A DNA stretch of 8,299 nt from Nitrososphaerota archaeon (lineage in GTDB: Archaea; Thermoproteota; Nitrososphaeria; Nitrososphaerales; Nitrosopumilaceae). The stretch is from the NCBI GenBank assembly GCA_022565935.1, contig JADFJY010000049.1, forward strand, positions 1 to 8,299, read 5' to 3'. The position numbers were made by a program, and so were the translations under genes. The notes beneath the pieces were generated by a model that was not told the DNA's origin, made no database searches, and saw only the letters and a list, made by a program, of their open reading frames with translations. This document shows, in pieces, positions 1-6,526 of the stretch; position 1 is the stretch's first letter; every line of letters starts with the position of its first letter.

Positions 1-572
1 GATTAACAAAACGTGCACATGAACAAGATATTCAAGTTATGGTTGAAGGACCAGGACATGTTCCACTAAATGAGGTTGCTGCAAATGTTAGACTAGCAAA
101 GTCTCTGATTGGTGATGTCCCATACTATGTTCTTGGTCCTTTGGTAACTGATATTGCATCTGGCCATGATCACATTGCAAGTGCAATTGGGGCTGCAGTT
201 TCAGCAAGTGAAGGTGTTGATCTTTTATGTTATCTTACTCCTTCTGAACATTTGGCTTTGCCAAATGTGGAAGAAGTAAAAGCAGGATTGATTGCATATA
301 GAATTGCAGCTCATGCAGGAGATCTGGTGAAAATCCGTGACAAGGTAATTAAATGGGATATGGAGATGACAGAAGCTAGACGTACTTTAGATTGGGAAAA
401 ACAACTTGCATTATCTATTGATCCTGAGGCGGCGGCTAAAATTCATAGTAGAACTGGACAGCATGTTGGAAATAACGTTCCATGCACCATGTGTGGTGGG
501 GCATGTGTTTACATGATGTTACCACAACAAAAAAAATATGAGAAAAATGAAAATTTACAACAAATTAAATAA
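1..572 (+). CDS. thiC: Phosphomethylpyrimidine synthase ThiC, C-terminal fragment (5' end outside window)
   Basis: ThiC is a radical-SAM enzyme that rearranges 5-aminoimidazole ribotide into hydroxymethylpyrimidine phosphate for thiamine synthesis in the cytoplasm. The reading frame is open from position 3, well before the first ATG at 39, so the gene enters from the left and that ATG is internal. The family blocks seen in order are EGPGHVP, YVLGPLVTDIASGHDHIASA, CYLTPSEHL and AYRIAAHAGDLVK. Near the end is the cluster-binding segment PCTMCGGAC, whose cysteines bind the 4Fe-4S cluster in this family. Here the spacing is CX2CX3C, one residue shorter than the CX2CX4C of well-studied bacterial ThiC. 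After the cysteines there is a short Lys/Gln/Asn-rich tail. The last 18 nt overlap the 3' end of the convergent Nudix gene. Identity is very secure; only the N-terminal part is missing. Confidence 0.97.
   Translation, partial: LTKRAHEQDIQVMVEGPGHVPLNEVAANVRLAKSLIGDVPYYVLGPLVTDIASGHDHIASAIGAAVSASEGVDLLCYLTPSEHLALPNVEEVKAGLIAYRIAAHAGDLVKIRDKVIKWDMEMTEARRTLDWEKQLALSIDPEAAAKIHSRTGQHVGNNVPCTMCGGACVYMMLPQQKKYEKNENLQQIK
529..553 (-). terminator. T-rich terminator candidate for the aromatic operon, inside thiC
   Basis: Just past the Nudix stop codon the minus strand reads three T runs: T4 (553-550), T5 (547-543) and T8 (536-529). Archaeal RNA polymerase commonly terminates at such U-rich stretches without a hairpin. 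Here the tracts lie opposite the Lys/Asn/Gln codons of the thiC tail, so the coding sequence of one gene would supply the terminator of the other. This is inferred from base composition only. Confidence 0.4.
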
Positions 573-959
573 TACTTTTTGAAGACTAGGAACTGTTTCG
601 TAATTTTCCAACTCTTCTATATTTATCCACTTAAACTCAGAATTTTCCCAATTCAGCTTAATTGTTGGGTTTTTTGCTTCAAACAAAAACGGAAATATTT
701 CCCACTCATGATTTTCATATTGTGGTGAATTAATTCTCATCTCTTCTGAAGTTTTAACAAGTGTGATTCGTTCTTCTGTAATTCCAACTTCTTCAAAAAT
801 TTCAATCTTTGCTCTTTTTAGAGGCTCTTCATTTTTTTCTATAATTCCACTAATTCCTGCCCATAACCCTTTCATTGATTTTACTTTGTCGCTTCTTTTT
901 AGAATCAATAATTTTTCATTGTCTCTAATGAATGATGTAACGATTTTTGTTGATCGCAT
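555..959 (-). CDS. Nudix hydrolase (MutT-like), substrate unknown
   Basis: A 134-residue single-domain Nudix protein. These enzymes hydrolyse a nucleoside diphosphate linked to another group, using metal bound by the Nudix box. The box spans residues 38-60: Gly38, Glu44, Glu53, Glu56, Glu57 and Gly59 match GX5EX7REUXEEXGU, but the usual Arg before the metal-binding glutamates is Ile52. The segment before it (LKRSDKVKSMKGLWAGISG) matches the typical lead-in of MutT-like proteins. A late Trp-rich part (EFKWINIEEL) is the usual C-terminal Nudix strand-helix. The start lies 5 nt after the tyrA stop, so it is probably the last gene of the aromatic amino acid operon. Its 3' end overlaps convergent thiC by 18 nt. 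No clear Shine-Dalgarno is seen, so translation may depend on coupling. The substrate cannot be told: nucleotide-pool cleaning or a role tied to a phosphorylated intermediate are both only possibilities. Confidence 0.9.
   Translation of the reverse strand: MRSTKIVTSFIRDNEKLLILKRSDKVKSMKGLWAGISGIIEKNEEPLKRAKIEIFEEVGITEERITLVKTSEEMRINSPQYENHEWEIFPFLFEAKNPTIKLNWENSEFKWINIEELENYETVPSLQKVLFNLL
576..675 (+). terminator. Possible T-rich termination zone for thiC
   Basis: Downstream of the thiC stop the plus strand has T5 at 576-580 and T6 at 670-675, with no convincing hairpin. Either could serve as a U-rich archaeal terminator. Because the region codes for the Nudix protein on the other strand, the runs could equally reflect Lys codons there. 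Weak call. Confidence 0.25.
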
Positions 960-964
960 ATCTA

Positions 965-1819
965 CTATTTTTCAACTGCTTTTACCATTTTTGCTAGTCT
1001 TTTGTATGATTCATTGAGGTCAGTATGCTCTGTAAGTTTTTCCTGAACCCCTTTGATGTAGTTGACGACATCTTCAGTTTTGGATTCTTGAATATCTGTG
1101 AGAAGCCTGCCTACATCCTTCCAAAGTTCCTCCGCAAACCTTCGAATCTCTGGGTTTGCAATAATTGTCTCAATAAGTTCTGGAGATTCAGTCATTATGC
1201 TTTCTGCTAATGTCTTTTGTACTCTAAAAGTGGCTCCTGACATTTTTTCTGTCAGCATCATCTTTTCATCTTTTGAAATGATTTTTGCAAAAACGAGATT
1301 TATTAAATGAGTTAATCCTAAAATCACTGCAATCTTTTTGTCGTGTTCAATTGCATCAATTGTAACAAAGTTTGCTCCTTCAAATAATGATTTTGCTACA
1401 GTTAATTCACTTTTAGCATCTTTGATTGGAACTGAAATTATATTTTGACCTTTGATTGTTTTTATTCCAGGACCAAACATTGGATGGATGCAAATGGGGT
1501 TAATCTTAGCTGGCATCTTTGCTAATGATGTTGCTACTTTGGTTTTTTCAGATGAAATTTCAATGAGATATGTTCCTCGTTTCATTTCTTTTGCAATTAA
1601 TCTAATGATCTCTGGTGTTCTTCTTGTGGGCGTAGCCAAAACAACATAATCTGCTTTTAGAATTGCTCCTACCAATGACTCTGATACTATGATATTTTTA
1701 CTTGAAAATTTGTTTTCTGGATCAAAACCCGTCACTTCAAAATTTTTATCTGCAAAATATTTTGTAAACCATTGTCCCATTTTACCTCCCGCACCAAGAA
1801 CTGTGACTTTCTTCTTCAT
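965..1819 (-). CDS. tyrA: Prephenate (or arogenate) dehydrogenase TyrA
   Basis: A 284-residue TyrA-family dehydrogenase. It oxidatively decarboxylates prephenate to 4-hydroxyphenylpyruvate, or arogenate to tyrosine. The N-terminal Rossmann fold has GAGGKMG at 9-15, and Asp33 ends the second strand, which suggests NAD+ rather than NADP+. ATPTRRTPEI at 62-71 is a further nucleotide-domain block. HPMFGPG at 112-118 carries the family's catalytic histidine (His112, by motif comparison with known TyrA enzymes). EHD at 158-160 and His171 in GLTH begin the helical dimerisation domain. There is no chorismate mutase part and no ACT domain, so feedback control by tyrosine through an ACT domain is not expected. 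The start ATG overlaps the stop of the upstream fusion gene as ATGA, which points to translational coupling. The function class is secure; prephenate versus arogenate preference cannot be read from the sequence. Confidence 0.95.
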   Translation of the reverse strand: MKKKVTVLGAGGKMGQWFTKYFADKNFEVTGFDPENKFSSKNIIVSESLVGAILKADYVVLATPTRRTPEIIRLIAKEMKRGTYLIEISSEKTKVATSLAKMPAKINPICIHPMFGPGIKTIKGQNIISVPIKDAKSELTVAKSLFEGANFVTIDAIEHDKKIAVILGLTHLINLVFAKIISKDEKMMLTEKMSGATFRVQKTLAESIMTESPELIETIIANPEIRRFAEELWKDVGRLLTDIQESKTEDVVNYIKGVQEKLTEHTDLNESYKRLAKMVKAVEK

Positions 1820-3186
1820 TGTTTTTCACTCATGATATTATTTAGTATATTCATTCCGTCAATTAGTATTTTTTCATCTTGACATGCAGAGATTCTAATA
1901 AAATTTTTGTAATTTCCAAATCCTTCACCTGAAGCTATTGCTAAACCCTTCTCAAGTGTACTATTAGCAAATTGAGTCCCGTCAAACCCTTCTTTGTTGA
2001 CACGTGCAAAAATGTACATAGCTCCGTCTGGAACAACAAAATCTAAACCGATTTCTTTTGCTTTCTGTACCAATAAGTCTAGTCTATTTTGTACTGTATT
2101 AGTATTATTGGAAATATCAGCTTCCAATGCTTTCATGGCAATGTATTGAATAGGTTCTGAGACATTTGTTAGGCACAATGCCTCTAATTTTGCCATTTTT
2201 TCTATAATTTTTGTATCAGCTATCCCATATCCAATTCTAAATCCTGTCATGGCATGCGATTTTGAAAATGATTGAGTAACAATGCTTTTTTCATAATTGT
2301 AACTTAGAATACTTTTCCAACTACTTTTTGCATATTGTGAGTATATCTCATCACTTAACACATAAAGACTATTTTTTCTAGCTAGGTTAACTATGTCATC
2401 TTGTAATTTTTCAGGAAGAATCTTTCCTGTTGGATTATTTGGATAGTTTAGTACAATCATTTTTGTGTTTGAATTAATCGTGTTTTCTATCTTTTCTAAC
2501 GATGGTTCCCACTTGTCTTCTATTGTTGTATTGATGGTTCTAACCTTGATTCCTGAATTTAGTGCACATTCTTTGTATGCAGGCCACGCAGGTTCTATTA
2601 CGATCATCTCGTCACCTGGATTAAGAAGTGTTGATATTGCAGTGAAAATTGAAAATCTTGCACCAGGGCTAACTATGATGTTGTCTTGTGAAACATTTGT
2701 GTTGAATTTTTCAGAAATATATTTTACAAGCGCATCTCTAAAAATTGTCATACCTCTTACTTGACCGTACTTTAAAAATCCTTTATCGAATACTTCTTCT
2801 AAAGCCTTTTTTACAATAGGCGGTGGCAAAAAATCTAGTTCACCTACTTCCATATGAATAATTTTCTTTCCTTGTTGTTCTAGTGCTTTTGCTTTAAAGA
2901 AAATTGATAGGTGTGTTTGTTTGTTAGATGATTGTACTTTCACTGATTCATTTAAGAGAAAATTCAAATATTTTGTTGCAATTGATTCATCAAGTTCTAT
3001 ATTTTTAGATAGCGAGATTACTTTTCCACGTAAATTATCTTCTCGTAATTCATCTGTAACACCTTTACCCATATTCTTTTTTACTTCTCCAATTTCTTTT
3101 GCAATATCTATTCTAGTTTTTAGCAGCTTTATCATTTCCAAAGTTACTTCGTCCATCTTATTTCGAAGATCATTGATATCTGACAT
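1816..3186 (-). CDS. Bifunctional fusion: AroQ-type chorismate mutase + class I PLP aminotransferase
   Basis: The 456-residue protein joins two domains. Residues 1 to about 87 form an AroQ chorismate mutase (chorismate to prephenate). Aligned by eye with the E. coli enzyme, every active-site residue is present at a constant offset of -3: Arg8, Arg25, Lys36, Asp45, Arg48, Glu49, Ser81 and Gln85. Residues from about 90 form a fold-type I aminotransferase with NYPNNPTG at 247-254, Asp279, Tyr282, the PLP Schiff-base lysine Lys309 in SFSKSHAMTGFR, Arg317, and Arg431 (FIRIS), the likely substrate-carboxylate arginine. The start at 3186 lies 4 nt after the aroC stop and gives the normal AroQ N-terminus. 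An ATG 14 codons upstream (3228) would add a non-family tail and overlap aroC by 38 nt. Between aroC and tyrA, the aminotransferase half most likely acts on prephenate or on an aromatic 2-oxo acid. Aspartate aminotransferase-like activity is the alternative. Confidence 0.93.
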   Translation of the reverse strand: MSDINDLRNKMDEVTLEMIKLLKTRIDIAKEIGEVKKNMGKGVTDELREDNLRGKVISLSKNIELDESIATKYLNFLLNESVKVQSSNKQTHLSIFFKAKALEQQGKKIIHMEVGELDFLPPPIVKKALEEVFDKGFLKYGQVRGMTIFRDALVKYISEKFNTNVSQDNIIVSPGARFSIFTAISTLLNPGDEMIVIEPAWPAYKECALNSGIKVRTINTTIEDKWEPSLEKIENTINSNTKMIVLNYPNNPTGKILPEKLQDDIVNLARKNSLYVLSDEIYSQYAKSSWKSILSYNYEKSIVTQSFSKSHAMTGFRIGYGIADTKIIEKMAKLEALCLTNVSEPIQYIAMKALEADISNNTNTVQNRLDLLVQKAKEIGLDFVVPDGAMYIFARVNKEGFDGTQFANSTLEKGLAIASGEGFGNYKNFIRISACQDEKILIDGMNILNNIMSEKQ

Positions 3187-3190
3187 TTTC

Positions 3191-4288
3191 TTATAAAACA
3201 GGCTTGATTTTTCCTGAAAGTAGTGCATGATCTGCTATGGTCAATGCTACCAGTGAGTCTACTACGGGTGGGGCTCTAGGTACAACACATGGATCATGTC
3301 TTCCTTTAACTTGAAGTGTTGTTGCTTTTTTTGTCTTAATGTCTACTGTGATTTGTTTTTGTGCAATTGATGATGCTGGTTTGAAAGCAATTCTCATAGT
3401 AATTGGCATTCCATTTGAAATACCTCCAAGAATTCCTCCAGAATTATTTGTCTTTGTAACTATCTTTCCTTTCTTAATGATATACAAGTCATTATTTTCA
3501 GAACCATATAGTTCTGACCCCCTAAATCCTGAACCAAACTCAATTCCTTTTACAGATGGAATTGAAAAAATTGCTTTACTCAAATCTGATTCTAATGAAC
3601 TAAAAATTGGTTCTCCTAATCCTACTGGAATATTTGTTGTAATAGATTCAATTATTCCTCCAAGTGAATCACCCTTTTTCCTTGCACTCAAAATACTTGC
3701 TCTCATCATTTTAGCAGTTTTATTTTCAGGACATCTTACTTCATTTTTGTAAATTGACTTTATCATTTTTTCATTGAATTCTGTTTCCATCTTTACTTTT
3801 CCAATTTGTACTGTGTAAGAATTTGTTTTGATTCCTAATGTCACTTCCAATAATTTTCTTGCGATAGCTCCTCCCATTACGTGAGTTGCAGTTAATCGTC
3901 CAGAGAATCTACCGCCTCCTCTGTAATCATTAAAATGATTATATTTTATCATCGCAGGATAATCCGAATGTCCTGGTCTTAGTTTTGTTTTCAAAATTTC
4001 ATAATCTTTTGATTTTTGATCACTATTCCAAATCATCATTGTAATTGGTGCTCCAGTTGTATATCCTCTAAATACACCTGAGATAATTTCTACAACATCA
4101 CCTTCTTTTCTTTGAGTTGAAATGATATTTTGACCTGGCTTTCTTTGGTCTAACATTTTTTGTATATCTTTCTCATCAATTTCTAATCCTGCAGGACAAC
4201 CATCTAACACAGCACCAATAGCTTTTCCATGGCTTTCTCCAAAACTTGTTAAAACAAGACGCTGACCAATAGAACTTCCCGGCAACAT
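3191..4288 (-). CDS. aroC: Chorismate synthase AroC
   Basis: Converts 5-enolpyruvylshikimate 3-phosphate (EPSP) to chorismate by trans-1,4 elimination of phosphate, using reduced FMN. At 365 residues it has normal family length. All three family signatures are visible: GESHGKAIGAVLDGCPAG starting at Gly17 (His20), RPGHSDYPA at 104-112 (His107) followed by DYRGGGRFSGR at 121-131, and GRHDPCVVPRAPPVVDSL starting at Gly329. The two histidines are the acid-base residues known in this family. The ATG at 4288 puts GSSIGQ before the first signature, as expected. It is preceded by a 125-nt gap with a TATA-like box 25 nt upstream, so its mRNA may be leaderless and separate from that of the aroA group. 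The stop lies 4 nt before the chorismate mutase fusion start. Confidence 0.98.
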   Translation of the reverse strand: MLPGSSIGQRLVLTSFGESHGKAIGAVLDGCPAGLEIDEKDIQKMLDQRKPGQNIISTQRKEGDVVEIISGVFRGYTTGAPITMMIWNSDQKSKDYEILKTKLRPGHSDYPAMIKYNHFNDYRGGGRFSGRLTATHVMGGAIARKLLEVTLGIKTNSYTVQIGKVKMETEFNEKMIKSIYKNEVRCPENKTAKMMRASILSARKKGDSLGGIIESITTNIPVGLGEPIFSSLESDLSKAIFSIPSVKGIEFGSGFRGSELYGSENNDLYIIKKGKIVTKTNNSGGILGGISNGMPITMRIAFKPASSIAQKQITVDIKTKKATTLQVKGRHDPCVVPRAPPVVDSLVALTIADHALLSGKIKPVL

Positions 4289-4300
4289 ACTATCAAAGTT

Positions 4301-4366
4301 AAATCATGCTTATAATTGTGATTCAGAGCTATTTTTTAGCTAATTTTCAGAAAATAGGCATGATTT
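4301..4366. repeat. 9-bp inverted repeat flanking the aroC promoter candidate
   Basis: AAATCATGC at 4301-4309 is the exact reverse complement of GCATGATTT at 4358-4366, with 48 nt between the arms. The 4301-4309 arm touches the TATA-like box and falls where RNA polymerase would open the DNA; the other arm lies upstream of the promoter. It could be a pair of operator half-sites. A chance match in AT-rich DNA is not excluded. Confidence 0.4.
4309..4317 (-). promoter_or_regulatory. TATA box candidate for aroC
   Basis: The minus strand reads AATTATAAG, centred about 25 nt before the aroC ATG at 4288. Archaeal TATA boxes are centred about 26-27 nt before the transcription start. This one would therefore start transcription at or next to the ATG, giving a leaderless mRNA. 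That agrees with the lack of a Shine-Dalgarno before aroC. Confidence 0.5.
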
Positions 4367-4413
4367 TAGGTATTATTTTAATCTCTTTTAGTTGGTTTTT
4401 TTGAAAAATTGTT

Positions 4414-5682
4414 TTATCGAGTTTGAATTTTTGCACCTAAATTATTCATCTCTTCTATGAAATTTGGATATGAAATTTTAACTGATTCAGGATCTGTTAC
4501 AGTGCAATCTCCGATAAACATTCCAGCAATACAAAATGCCATAAATAATCTATGGTCATTTTCAGAATTTAATTCTGCTCCTCTTAGATTCTTTGATGAC
4601 TCTAAAATCATTCCATCTTCTTTTTCTTGAACTTTAATTCCAAGTTTTACAAGTTCTCTTGATATAATTGCAATTCTGTCTGTTTCTTTTAATCTTGCAT
4701 GCTTTACATTGACTATTTCAATTGGACTTGATGAATTCAATGCTAATATTGCAAGAGGAGGAAGAAGGTCTGGTGAATTATTTAAATCAAATTTTCCTCC
4801 AGTTAATTTTTTTGGAGATTCAATTTTAATTTCTTCATCATTGATGATAATATTTACTCCCATTTTTTCTAAAATATCAATAAAAACTTCATCTCCTTGT
4901 GGTAAATTTCCTATATTTCCTTTAACTATAATTTCTTCTCCATTAAGTACTGCAGCTGAAAGTAGTAGTGCTAGACTTGAAAAATCAATTGGAACTGTAA
5001 ATGTTGCACTTTTGTATATTTGAGGTAATATATTATATTTTTTATACGGAATTAATGTTTGTACTGATACACCAAATTTTCGCATTGTAGCAATTGTTGC
5101 ATCAAGATATGGTTTAGAAACTAAATTTCCTTCAATGGTTAGATTAATTCCTTTTTCTGTTAGTGGTGCACTAATTAATAATGCTGAGATGAATTGACTT
5201 GAATAATTTCCTGGAATTGTAACATCCCCTCCTAAAATCTTTCCTTTGATTTTGATTGGTGGTTTTCCATCTGTTGAGCTACATTGTGCACCTATACTTG
5301 ATAATGCATCTAATAGAGGTTGCATAGGTCTTTTTTGTAAACTAGAATCTCCTGTTAATACAATCTCTTCAGAAAAAAGACTAGCAATACCTGATGCAAT
5401 TCTGATTGTTGTTCCAGAGTTTTCAGTATTGATTTCAGGTACATTTATGCCTAGTTTGATTGGATTTTTGACAATAATTGATGAATTTTCGATTTCTATC
5501 TCTGCTCCAAATTTCTTGCAAGCCTCAATTGTTGCACTAGTATCTGCTGATAATAATACATTATCAACTCTACTATTATTTCCTGCAAGTGATGCAAGAA
5601 AGATTGCTCTATGTGTATAACTTTTATTCGGAGGACAAACTACATGTCCTGAAATTTTTGATTTTTCAACTTTACAACTCAT
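4414..5682 (-). CDS. aroA: 3-phosphoshikimate 1-carboxyvinyltransferase (EPSP synthase) AroA
   Basis: Joins phosphoenolpyruvate to shikimate 3-phosphate to give EPSP. The 422-residue protein shows the family blocks in order: PPNKSYTHRA with Lys20, Ser21 and Arg25; NSGTTIR at 88-94; QKRPMQPLLDAL; SSQFISALL; the PDLLPPLAI segment with the likely catalytic Asp; KETDR at 332-336; and NDHR at 375-378. In the NSGTTIR loop the glycine whose replacement confers glyphosate tolerance in E. coli is kept (Gly90), whereas the position of E. coli Pro101 is Ile95. I chose the ATG at 5682, which overlaps the shikimate kinase stop by 11 nt and begins with VEKSKISG, the usual N-terminus. An ATG at 5718 would add 12 residues and a 47-nt overlap. 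A weak AAGG lies upstream. Translation is probably coupled to the kinase gene. Confidence 0.97.
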   Translation of the reverse strand: MSCKVEKSKISGHVVCPPNKSYTHRAIFLASLAGNNSRVDNVLLSADTSATIEACKKFGAEIEIENSSIIVKNPIKLGINVPEINTENSGTTIRIASGIASLFSEEIVLTGDSSLQKRPMQPLLDALSSIGAQCSSTDGKPPIKIKGKILGGDVTIPGNYSSQFISALLISAPLTEKGINLTIEGNLVSKPYLDATIATMRKFGVSVQTLIPYKKYNILPQIYKSATFTVPIDFSSLALLLSAAVLNGEEIIVKGNIGNLPQGDEVFIDILEKMGVNIIINDEEIKIESPKKLTGGKFDLNNSPDLLPPLAILALNSSSPIEIVNVKHARLKETDRIAIISRELVKLGIKVQEKEDGMILESSKNLRGAELNSENDHRLFMAFCIAGMFIGDCTVTDPESVKISYPNFIEEMNNLGAKIQTR

Positions 5683-6526
5683 GAACTTCAGCCTTTTTGT
5701 TACTAACTTTTGAAACAATTACATTTCCTTCTAATGTTGAAAATACTTTTTTCATATTTACTTCATTTTCTTTTTTTGTCACTGCTGCAACAGCTGGTCC
5801 ATTTCCAGAAACTGATGCTGCAAGTGCACCTTTTTCAATTAAATTTGTAATTATTTCAGGATCTGAATTTAGAATTGACGCAGTTGCTAATCCATTAATT
5901 ATCATTGCTTCCCAATAGTTTGTTCTTCTTGCCAACTCCCATGCATTTTCAAATACTGCAGAAAGAACTTTGAGATTTTTTAAATTTCCTCGTTTTCTAT
6001 TTTTTGGAATAAATATTACTACGACTAAATTAGTTGGACCTTTTTCAAAATGAATTCGTTTTCTCTTTGCATTGTCAGTTACATTGAATCCTCCATAATA
6101 ACATGAACATGCATCATCAAAGGCTCCTGTAATGCTTATTTTGGATTCAATTGATGCATCAACTCCTGCTAGTAAAATTTGTTGATCAGTTAATTTTGGT
6201 TTAAATATTTTTGCACATGCAAGTGCTACTGCTGATGAAATAGCACTTGAACTTTTTAGTCCAAATCCAGTTGGAATTTCTGAATCAAGTGTGATTGTAA
6301 TTTTGTTTTGGTCCAAATCTTTCTTTGAAATAATTTTTTCAACTGTTTTATTGATTAACCGAGAGCTGATGCTTTTGTTTTTAGATTGTATTGTGATTCC
6401 CTTCCCAGAACTAGTCTCAACTGTAGCTTCTACTTTTAGTGCAATTCCTAATGTTGCGCCTTTTTTGATTGCAATTGCATTTACCAGGGAAATTGCTCCA
6501 TGTACTGTAGCCATCACTTTTGCCAT
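5672..6526 (-). CDS. aroK: Archaeal shikimate kinase, GHMP superfamily
   Basis: Phosphorylates shikimate at O3 with ATP. It belongs to the GHMP kinase superfamily (related to homoserine and mevalonate kinases) and not to the P-loop AroK family of bacteria. The 284-residue length is normal for the archaeal enzyme. The ATP-binding GHMP motif PTGFGLKSSSA is at 85-95, GAFDDA at 134-139 is the family's substrate/magnesium block, and the C-terminal glycine motif SVSGNGPAVAAV is at 238-249. Position between aroE and aroA confirms the role. The start is the ATG at 6526, whose A is also the last base of the aroE TGA stop (TGATG). A TTG one codon earlier (6529) is less likely, because AGGAGG at 6538-6533 is ideally spaced (6 nt) for the ATG only. 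Confidence in function is high. Confidence 0.96.
   Translation of the reverse strand: MAKVMATVHGAISLVNAIAIKKGATLGIALKVEATVETSSGKGITIQSKNKSISSRLINKTVEKIISKKDLDQNKITITLDSEIPTGFGLKSSSAISSAVALACAKIFKPKLTDQQILLAGVDASIESKISITGAFDDACSCYYGGFNVTDNAKRKRIHFEKGPTNLVVVIFIPKNRKRGNLKNLKVLSAVFENAWELARRTNYWEAMIINGLATASILNSDPEIITNLIEKGALAASVSGNGPAVAAVTKKENEVNMKKVFSTLEGNVIVSKVSNKKAEVHEL

Larger units (their letters stand above)
4289..4413. other. 125-nt intergenic region between aroA and aroC
   Basis: This is the longest gap of the cluster. Read on the minus strand it holds a short T5 run (4408-4404) six nt after the aroA stop, an A7 run, one arm of an inverted repeat, and then a TATA-like box next to the second arm before aroC. 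A 5-bp stem with T5 loop (4327-4341) is also present. No small gene or RNA is recognisable. Confidence 0.6.

Noticed and set aside
3187..3228. 14-residue N-terminal extension of the chorismate mutase fusion
   Set aside because: It would overlap aroC by 38 nt and add residues not seen at AroQ N-termini; the ATG at 3186 fits both spacing and alignment.
3339..3752. 137-codon open frame on the + strand opposite aroC
   Set aside because: Antisense shadow of the chorismate synthase gene; no promoter, no recognisable domain.
4327..4341. Small hairpin AGCTA-T5-TAGCT in the aroA-aroC gap, considered as a terminator or RNA element
   Set aside because: Only five mostly A-T pairs, and on the minus strand it is not followed by a T run; likely chance in AT-rich DNA.
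5246..5620. 124-codon open frame on the + strand opposite aroA
   Set aside because: Antisense shadow of EPSP synthase, whose family motifs run through the whole stretch.
5683..5718. 12-residue N-terminal extension of AroA
   Set aside because: It gives a 47-nt overlap with the kinase gene and a tail outside the family; the ATG at 5682 fits better.
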